Shown: one piece after another, positions 54,925-61,139 of the stretch
Numbering within the stretch: the first letter of the stretch is position 1
Layout of the letters: every line of letters begins with the position of its first letter
From: Variovorax sp. OV700
Lineage (GTDB): Bacteria > Pseudomonadota > Gammaproteobacteria > Burkholderiales > Burkholderiaceae_C
Assembly: GCF_900099805.1 (NCBI RefSeq)
Contig: NZ_FNDR01000001.1
Span: forward strand, 248,001 to 312,000
DNA length: 64,000 bases
Reading direction: 5' to 3'
The notes under the pieces: model-generated
The model's input: only the letters and a program-made list of their open reading frames with translations
Database searches by the model: none
Told to the model about the DNA's origin: nothing
Made by a program: the position numbers and the translations under genes

Positions 54925-57453
54925 ATGACGCAAGCCCTCGACCACGTCTCGAACCCGCCGCCGCGCCCCGCCGGCGAACGCGAGGCGCTCGAGCGTGCAT
55001 GGCGCCCGCCCACCGGCTGGCGGCAGTTCTCGGCAGTGAACAACACGCGCATCGGGGTTTTCTACATCGGGACGGCGATGCTCTTCTTCGTGCTGGCGGG
55101 CATCCTGGCGCTGATGATGCGCACGCAGCTCGCCGTGCCCGACAACGGCCTGATCGACGCACGCACCTACAACCAGCTCTTCACGATGCACGGCACCGTG
55201 ATGATGTTCTTGTTTGCGGTTCCCATCGTCGAAGCGGTGGCCATCTATTTGCTGCCGGGCATGATCGGCGCGCGCGACCTGCCGTTTCCGCTGCTTTCGG
55301 CCTACGCGTTCTGGGCCTATGCCATCGGCGGAATCGCTTTTTTCTGCACCATCTTCTTCGGCGTATCGCCCGATGGCGGCTGGTTCATGTATCCGCCACT
55401 CACCAGCAAGGAGTTTTCGCCCGGGCGCGGTGCCGACTGGTGGCTGCTGGGCATCGGGTTCATCGAGATCTCGGCCATTGCCGGCGCCATCGAGCTGATC
55501 GTGGGCATTCTCTTCACGCGCGCGCCCGGCATGACGCTCGCGCGCATGCCCATCTTCGCCTGGGCCATGCTGGTGACCGCGATGATGATTGCCATCGCGT
55601 TCCCGGCCGTGATTGCCGCCACCATGCTGCTGGAGCTGGAGCGCGCGTTCGACTGGCCGTTTTTCATTCCCGCACGCGGCGGCGACCCGCTGCTGTGGCA
55701 GCACCTGTTCTGGTTCTTCGGCCACCCGGAGGTCTACATCATCTTCCTGCCCGCGGCCGGCATGGTGTCGATGATGGTGGCCACACTCGCGGGCACGCCG
55801 CTGGTGGGCCACCGCGCGGTGGTGCTGGCGCTCATCGGCGTGGGCGCGGTGAGCTTCGCGCTATGGGCGCACCACATGTTCACCGCCGGCCTGGGCAACC
55901 TCTCATTGCTGGTGGTGTCGGCCGCGAGCTTCATCGTGGCCATTCCCAGCGGCGTGCAGGTATTCGCATGGATCGCCACCTTGTGGCGCGGGCGCGTCGT
56001 GCTCAATGCGCCGACGCTGTTCCTGCTCGGCTTTCACTTCATCTTCGTGCTGGGCGGCCTCACCGGCGTGATGGTGGCGGTGTTGCCGTTCGACTGGCAG
56101 GCGCACGACAGTTACTTCATCGTCGCGCACCTGCACTACGTGCTCATCGGCGGCATGGTGTTTCCGGTGTTCGCGGGGTTCTACTACTGGGCCCCGCTCT
56201 TCAACGGACACTGCCTTTCGGAGCGCTGGGGCCGCTGGGTGTTCGGGCTCATGTTCGGCGGCTTCAACCTTGCGTTCTTCCCCATGCACCTTGCCGGCAT
56301 GCTCGGCATGCCGAGGCGCGTGTACACCTATGGCGGCGACCTGGGCTGGAACACGCTCAACATGCTGTCGACCGTCGGCGCCTACACCCTGGCGGCTGGC
56401 GTGCTGCTCTTCTTGGTCGATGCGTTTCGCACGCTGCGCCAGCCCTCGCGCGACCACGGCGACCCGTGGCGCGCGGGCACGCTCGAATGGCTGCCGTCGC
56501 GCGAATACGGCGCGCGCAGCATCCCGCAGGTGGATTCGCGCTACCCGCTATGGCGGCAACCCGGCTTGCCGCAGGCGGTCGATGCCGGCCGGCACTGGCT
56601 GCCGGGCACGGTGTTCGGCGGCCGCGAAACGCTGGTGACCAGCTGGCGCGATGCCCGCCCGATGCACCTGCTGCGCCTGCCGACGGACAGTTGGTGGCCG
56701 TTGGCGGCAGCCGCGGGAACGGCGGGCTTCTTTCTTCTTCTCACCGTCTCTCACACCCTGCCGGCCTTTGCATGCGGCGTGATCGCGGTGGCGTGCATCC
56801 TGCGCTGGCTCTGGGATTCCGACCGTCCGCCGCCGGCCGCCGTGGTCGACGTGGGCCATGGCCTGCGCCTGCCGGTCGGCGCGCAGGGCCGGGCATCGCA
56901 TTCATGGTGGGCCATGATCGTGTTGATTGCGGTGGACATGACGATCTTCGTGTCGCTGCTGTACACCCACGTGCACCTTGCCATGGCGAGCGACGTGTGC
57001 CCACCGCCCGGCGCCACGCTGCCGGCTGCGCGCTGGCCGCTGGGCGCGGCGCTGCTGCTCGCGGCGGGCTCCGCCGCCATGGTGCTGGCCACGCACGCAC
57101 TGCGCACGGACAATGCGCGCCGGCAGCGCTTGCTGCGCCTGCTCATGGCGCTGGCCATGGCCTTTGCAGCCGCCTCGGCAGCGCTCGACATCGGCGGCCA
57201 TCTGCTGGCCGGGCTCGACCCGCGCGCGCAAGGCTGGAGCGCATCGGTCGGCATGCTGCTGGGCTACCAGGCGTTCCACATCGCCGTGCTGCTGCTGATG
57301 GGTGGCTACGTGCTGGTGCGCTCGTGGTCCGGCCGGCTGCAGCCCGCAGCCCGCGCAACGATCGACAACACCGGGCTGATGTGGCACTGCGTGACCGCGC
57401 AAGGGATCCTGGCGGCGCTCACGGTGCAACTGGTGCCGCGGCTACTGGGTTAG
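54925..57453 (+). CDS. ctaD: Cytochrome c oxidase subunit I-III fusion
   Basis: The 842-residue protein has the 12-helix subunit I core: FTMHGTVMMFLFAVPIVEAV with a heme a His, FWFFGHPEVYIIFLPAAGMV with a CuB His and the E/Tyr of A-type oxidases, and AHLHYVLIGGMVFPVFAGFY with the heme a3 His. From about residue 600 it continues into subunit III-like helices (WWAMIVLIAVDMTIFVSLLY and on). A coxI-III fusion is known in caa3 oxidases. It starts one base after the ctaC stop. Confidence 0.93.
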   Translation: MTQALDHVSNPPPRPAGEREALERAWRPPTGWRQFSAVNNTRIGVFYIGTAMLFFVLAGILALMMRTQLAVPDNGLIDARTYNQLFTMHGTVMMFLFAVPIVEAVAIYLLPGMIGARDLPFPLLSAYAFWAYAIGGIAFFCTIFFGVSPDGGWFMYPPLTSKEFSPGRGADWWLLGIGFIEISAIAGAIELIVGILFTRAPGMTLARMPIFAWAMLVTAMMIAIAFPAVIAATMLLELERAFDWPFFIPARGGDPLLWQHLFWFFGHPEVYIIFLPAAGMVSMMVATLAGTPLVGHRAVVLALIGVGAVSFALWAHHMFTAGLGNLSLLVVSAASFIVAIPSGVQVFAWIATLWRGRVVLNAPTLFLLGFHFIFVLGGLTGVMVAVLPFDWQAHDSYFIVAHLHYVLIGGMVFPVFAGFYYWAPLFNGHCLSERWGRWVFGLMFGGFNLAFFPMHLAGMLGMPRRVYTYGGDLGWNTLNMLSTVGAYTLAAGVLLFLVDAFRTLRQPSRDHGDPWRAGTLEWLPSREYGARSIPQVDSRYPLWRQPGLPQAVDAGRHWLPGTVFGGRETLVTSWRDARPMHLLRLPTDSWWPLAAAAGTAGFFLLLTVSHTLPAFACGVIAVACILRWLWDSDRPPPAAVVDVGHGLRLPVGAQGRASHSWWAMIVLIAVDMTIFVSLLYTHVHLAMASDVCPPPGATLPAARWPLGAALLLAAGSAAMVLATHALRTDNARRQRLLRLLMALAMAFAAASAALDIGGHLLAGLDPRAQGWSASVGMLLGYQAFHIAVLLLMGGYVLVRSWSGRLQPAARATIDNTGLMWHCVTAQGILAALTVQLVPRLLG

Positions 57454-57459
57454 GCGCCA

Positions 57460-58341
57460 CTACGCGGAAGCTGCCTGGGCGCCGATCATCCAGCAGGCCG
57501 CCGTGAAGCGAACTTCGCTGCCGTGCACATACGGGTCGAACGCGGCGCGCACCGTGTCGATGACCTGCGCGCGCGTGCGCTCGTCCGCCACCTGCTCCTG
57601 AAGCATCAGGCCCAACGGGCCGAGCCGTGTGAAATAGCCTCGCAGATCCTTCTCGGGCATCGTGCAGTCGACATCCACGGGCTGGATGTCGATGCCGGTC
57701 CAGCCGCTCTCTTCCAGGATGGAACGCACCCGACGCGGGTCGGCGAGGGCAAACTGCCCCGGCGCATCCGGCTGGCGGGCCGGCATGTTCGGCAGCAGCG
57801 GCGCGGCAGCCCGCTCGGCCGTCGTCATGAACGGATTTTCCGCGGGGCTGCGCCAGGCGAGGGCCCGAAGCGCCGCGCCGCCCCGCGCGGCATGCCGTAG
57901 GTTTGCAAAGGCCCGCACCGGGCTGTCGAAGAACATGACGCCGAAGCGCGAAATGATCATGTCGAAGCTTGCGGGTTCGAAGGCGTGGCGCTGCGCGTCG
58001 GCGCAGATGAAGCTTGCCGGCACGCCCTCTTGCTGCGCGCGTGCCCGTGCGGCGGCGGTCATCGGCTGCGAGATGTCGACGCCGATGCAACTGCCTTGCG
58101 TGCCGGCCAACAGCCGCGCGACCGCCAGCGTGGTTGCGCCCGTGCCGCAGCCCACGTCGAGCACCTGATGCGCCGACCCGGCGCGCACCTCGTCGACAAG
58201 CCGGTCTTCGAACGGCTGCAATATCGCGTCGAGCAACTCTTGCGCATCGACCCAGGCATGACCGGCGCGGCCATTCCAGAGCGCTGCCTGTTCGGTTTCC
58301 TTTTGCTGTTGCTGTTGCTGTTGCTGTTGCGTGATGTCCAT
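57460..58341 (-). CDS. Class I SAM-dependent methyltransferase with N-terminal polyQ
   Basis: The 293-residue protein has the SAM motif HQVLDVGCGTGATTLAVARL (motif I) near residue 65 and SCIGVDISQPMTAAARARA after it. Its N-terminus has nine consecutive glutamines encoded by a CAACAG repeat, ahead of a UbiE/ Methyltransf_11-like domain. The divergent MerR-family gene, with a SoxR-box-like palindrome between, suggests it is induced by a metal, redox or organic ligand. Confidence 0.88.
   Translation of the reverse strand: MDITQQQQQQQQQKETEQAALWNGRAGHAWVDAQELLDAILQPFEDRLVDEVRAGSAHQVLDVGCGTGATTLAVARLLAGTQGSCIGVDISQPMTAAARARAQQEGVPASFICADAQRHAFEPASFDMIISRFGVMFFDSPVRAFANLRHAARGGAALRALAWRSPAENPFMTTAERAAAPLLPNMPARQPDAPGQFALADPRRVRSILEESGWTGIDIQPVDVDCTMPEKDLRGYFTRLGPLGLMLQEQVADERTRAQVIDTVRAAFDPYVHGSEVRFTAACWMIGAQAASA
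58303..58329 (-). repeat. CAACAG microsatellite coding nine Gln
   Basis: Four tandem CAACAG hexanucleotides plus CAA lie at codons 5-13 of the methyltransferase. Length changes of 3 bases would keep the frame. Confidence 0.85.
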
Positions 58342-58390
58342 GATCGTTTCTCCTTGGCTGGCCTTGAGAGGCGGAAGCTAGACTGTGCAA

Positions 58391-58408
58391 CTTCAAGTCG
58401 ACTTGAGG
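58391..58408. promoter_or_regulatory. SoxR-box-like palindrome between merR and methyltransferase
   Basis: CTTCAAGTCGACTTGAGG is an 18-base near-perfect palindrome that resembles the SoxR operator (CCTCAAGTTAACTTGAGG). It lies 8 bases before the MerR GTG start. On the minus strand TTGACC is followed by a 19-base spacer containing it, which fits MerR-type promoters. Confidence 0.7.
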
Positions 58409-58415
58409 TCAAGAG

Positions 58416-58868
58416 GTGACGACAACAACGACACATCTGGACATTGCCGAAGTGGCGCAGCGATCCGGCGTTCCCGCATCGACGTTGCGGTTCTACGAAG
58501 AAAAGGGGCTCATCGCCTCCACCGGCCGGCGCGGCCTGCGCCGCCTGTTCGACCCCGGCGTGCTGGAACGGCTGGCGCTGATCGCCGTCGGGCGCGCCGC
58601 GGGCTTCTCCCTCGATGAGATTGCACTCATGTTCGCGCCGGAAGGCAAGCCGCGCATCGACCGGCAGATGCTCGCATCCAAGGCGGACGAACTGGACCGC
58701 ACGATCCGCAAACTGGGCGCCATGCGCGACGGCCTGCGGCATGCCGCCGCCTGCCCGGCTCCCAGCCACATGGAATGCCCGACGTTCCGCCGCATCCTGA
58801 AGGCGGCTGCGTCTGGAGCCATCAAGGCGCAAGGAAAGAAAGGCAAGCGACCAGGCGTTCCTTCTTGA
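58416..58868 (+). CDS. MerR family transcriptional regulator
   Basis: The 150-residue protein starts at GTG with a MerR HTH (LDIAEVAQRSGVPASTLRFY and then EEKGLI). A helical C-terminal part carries Cys at HAAACPAPSHMECPTF, C-x7-C, and no SoxR-type CxxCxC cluster, so it is probably not an iron-sulfur SoxR. The spacing from the palindrome and the divergent methyltransferase gene suggest that the protein controls both. Confidence 0.9.
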   Translation: MTTTTTHLDIAEVAQRSGVPASTLRFYEEKGLIASTGRRGLRRLFDPGVLERLALIAVGRAAGFSLDEIALMFAPEGKPRIDRQMLASKADELDRTIRKLGAMRDGLRHAAACPAPSHMECPTFRRILKAAASGAIKAQGKKGKRPGVPS

Positions 58869-58956
58869 ATGCCCGGCGGCGACACAGGAGCCGCGCGCCC
58901 GGATCAACACTATGATCCGCTCGCCCTGAACTCCGCCATCGGCCCCTGCATCGCCC

Positions 58957-60549
58957 ATGACGCACTACCTGCGCCGCATCCTCTGTGTCTTGCTCTGCCT
59001 GCCGGCCTTGGCCCTTGCGTCGGGGCCCACCGAATTCACCGCCGCCCTGCGCGAAACGACGGTGGGCGGCAACGCAGCCCAGGCCTTCTTCCTCATTCGC
59101 ATGTTGCGCAGCGCCGACGCGCCCGCTGCCGAGGTGGAGGACTTGCGCCGCGAACTCCTGCATGCGTATGTGGCCCAGATCACCGGCCCGGCCGCTACCC
59201 CCGCGCCCCGGCCCGGCGTGTGGGAGTCCTTGAAGCGCCAGCTGCCCGGCATGGCATCCGCCCCGAAAGACACCGTGGCCGCCGCGATTGCGCGCGGCCA
59301 CGCGCGAAGCGACGTGCTCGATACCCCCTTTCGCGCCGCCTGGCAAGGCGCGCTCAACCAGGGGCTGGCCCCGCGGTGGGAGACCGGCGCCGCGCGCACG
59401 CCCTTCTTCGCGATCGAGAGACGCGACATGCAGCCCATCGCGCCCGGCCTGTGGGCTGCGCCGGCCGCCGATGGCAGAGTCCGCCTGATGCTGGCGCTGC
59501 GCCTGGCCAACACCTCCACGCAGCCGCTTCCCGTTTTTCGGCCCGACATCGTTCTGGGCGGTGCGCCCGGCACCGGACTCGGCGGCCTCGCCTTCGCCTG
59601 CGCCTGGGATCGCCCGGAACACAACCTGAGCGTCATGCAGGCCAATGCGGTGACCATGGTGCAGCCCGGCGAAGCGTCCGGGCCATTGGCGTGCGAGGCG
59701 CAGCCCGCTCCCCTGCATTGGCGCGAGCAATTACCAGCGCTCATGGCGGCCGGTGCCACCGCAACAAAGCCGCTTCTGGTGCCGCACGATCTGGACAACG
59801 CACGGCGCCTGTATCACCTGGAACTGGCGCTGACGGAACTCGCGCCGCAAGCCGAAGACTGGGGCCGGCGGCTGTTGACGGCGCGCCACGAGCCTGCGCG
59901 GCAATGGGCGCCCGTCGCCCTCCCGCTGGAGCCGCCCGTGTCGAGCCGTTGGGCCGCGCGGCCACACCAGGGCTGGAAGTCGTCTGCTGCGGCGCTGAAG
60001 TACTTCCTGGCCGCCACCGTGCTCGCGCTTGCCTTGTTTGCCGGCGGGCGCGGCCTGCTGCGCGTGGGCATCCCGAAGTTCGCCGTGGCGGCGGGCACGC
60101 TGCTGGCCGGCACAGGCCTTACGGTGCTGGCCGCCACGAGCCTGGGCGGTGGTGGCACCGGCTACGGCCATCCGCTGTACACCGGCATCGCCTTGTGGAG
60201 TGTCTACTTCGGGCCCATTCTGCTGTGCGTGCTGGCGCTGCACGGTCTGCAAAAGCTGCTGGACAAAGAGCAGATCGACTGGTGGGACGCCGTGGCCAAA
60301 GGCTGGCGCAATGCGCTAGACCTGACTTCCACGACCAGCCGCGCAGAGTTCTGGGTCTTTCTCGCCCACTGCACCTGGCTGTGGGCACTCGCACGCATCT
60401 GCCTCGTGCCGCTGGACCGCTGGATCGGCCTCGCCCTTCTGCTGCCGCTGGTGACCCTGACCGCACGGCGGCTGCGCAGCATGTCGGGCAAGGAAATGTT
60501 GGAAGTGGGCCTGTCCACTGCATGTTTGGTGTTGCTCGTCTTGCTTTGA
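58957..60549 (+). CDS. Membrane protein with DUF805-like C-terminal domain
   Basis: The 530-residue protein has a signal peptide (ILCVLLCLPALALA), a periplasmic region of about 300 residues, then about four to six membrane segments. The C-terminal text LDLTSTTSRAEFWVFLAHCT resembles the DUF805 signature, and LTARRLRS the end of it. No known function. It is the first plus-strand gene after the MerR gene. Confidence 0.75.
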   Translation: MTHYLRRILCVLLCLPALALASGPTEFTAALRETTVGGNAAQAFFLIRMLRSADAPAAEVEDLRRELLHAYVAQITGPAATPAPRPGVWESLKRQLPGMASAPKDTVAAAIARGHARSDVLDTPFRAAWQGALNQGLAPRWETGAARTPFFAIERRDMQPIAPGLWAAPAADGRVRLMLALRLANTSTQPLPVFRPDIVLGGAPGTGLGGLAFACAWDRPEHNLSVMQANAVTMVQPGEASGPLACEAQPAPLHWREQLPALMAAGATATKPLLVPHDLDNARRLYHLELALTELAPQAEDWGRRLLTARHEPARQWAPVALPLEPPVSSRWAARPHQGWKSSAAALKYFLAATVLALALFAGGRGLLRVGIPKFAVAAGTLLAGTGLTVLAATSLGGGGTGYGHPLYTGIALWSVYFGPILLCVLALHGLQKLLDKEQIDWWDAVAKGWRNALDLTSTTSRAEFWVFLAHCTWLWALARICLVPLDRWIGLALLLPLVTLTARRLRSMSGKEMLEVGLSTACLVLLVLL

Positions 60550-60758
60550 CGCCAACCTGTCGGCAAGGTACATACGCAGCAGCGGCAGCGGGCCGAAAAA
60601 GCCCGCTCGGAGTTCTGCCCCTGGGGGCCAGACAGCCTCCTACAAGACGACGATCTTTTGGCCGATGCGGCGGGAATTTTCCAGACCGAAAGTTGCATGT
60701 CTGGGCATTGCAACCAACGCCGTCATTCCCCAGAAATGGCGGCCGGAGACTTACTTCC

Positions 60759-61097
60759 ATGGCAAGCGCCAATCCAGTTATTTCTTCAGAACGTGTCGAG
60801 GGAACATCCGTCTACAACGCGGCGGGAGACAAACTCGGCAGCATCGACGATCTCATGATCGACAAGATCTCGGGCCAGGTCCGTTACGCCGTGATGGAGT
60901 TCGGCGGCTTCCTCGGCATGGGCACAGACCGCTACCCGATCCCGTGGTCCATGCTGAAGTACGACACTTCGCAAGATGGCTATGTGGTGCCGTTGGACAA
61001 GGCACAGATCGAAGGTGCACCGCGCTATGCGAGCGACCAGGTGCCGGACTACGACGACAGGTACAGCGGGACCATCGACAAGTATTACGGGCTTTAG
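60759..61097 (+). CDS. PRC-barrel domain protein
   Basis: The 112-residue protein is a PRC-barrel: SERVEGTSVYNAAGDKLGSI and then DDLMIDKISGQVRYAVMEFG. The chosen ATG is at 60759 with GGAG-like bases upstream. PRC-barrel proteins of this sort occur in stress contexts. It ends convergent with treY. Confidence 0.85.
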   Translation: MASANPVISSERVEGTSVYNAAGDKLGSIDDLMIDKISGQVRYAVMEFGGFLGMGTDRYPIPWSMLKYDTSQDGYVVPLDKAQIEGAPRYASDQVPDYDDRYSGTIDKYYGL

Positions 61098-61104
61098 GAG
61101 GGTG

Positions 61105-61135
61105 TGGGCCGCGGGTTTAAGGGTGCCGCGGCCCA
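61105..61135. terminator. Hairpin between convergent PRC-barrel and treY genes
   Basis: TGGGCCGCGG and CCGCGGCCCA form a perfect 10-bp stem with an 11-base loop in the gap between the two convergent stop codons. There is no clear U-run, so its role as a terminator is tentative. Confidence 0.5.
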
Positions 61136-61139
61136 TCGC

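Noticed and set aside
58869-60758. Long plus-strand frame over the DUF805-like gene running into the PRC-barrel gene
   Set aside because: Only the last 112 codons, from 60759, encode a recognisable protein. The rest is an Arg-rich shadow of the membrane protein gene.
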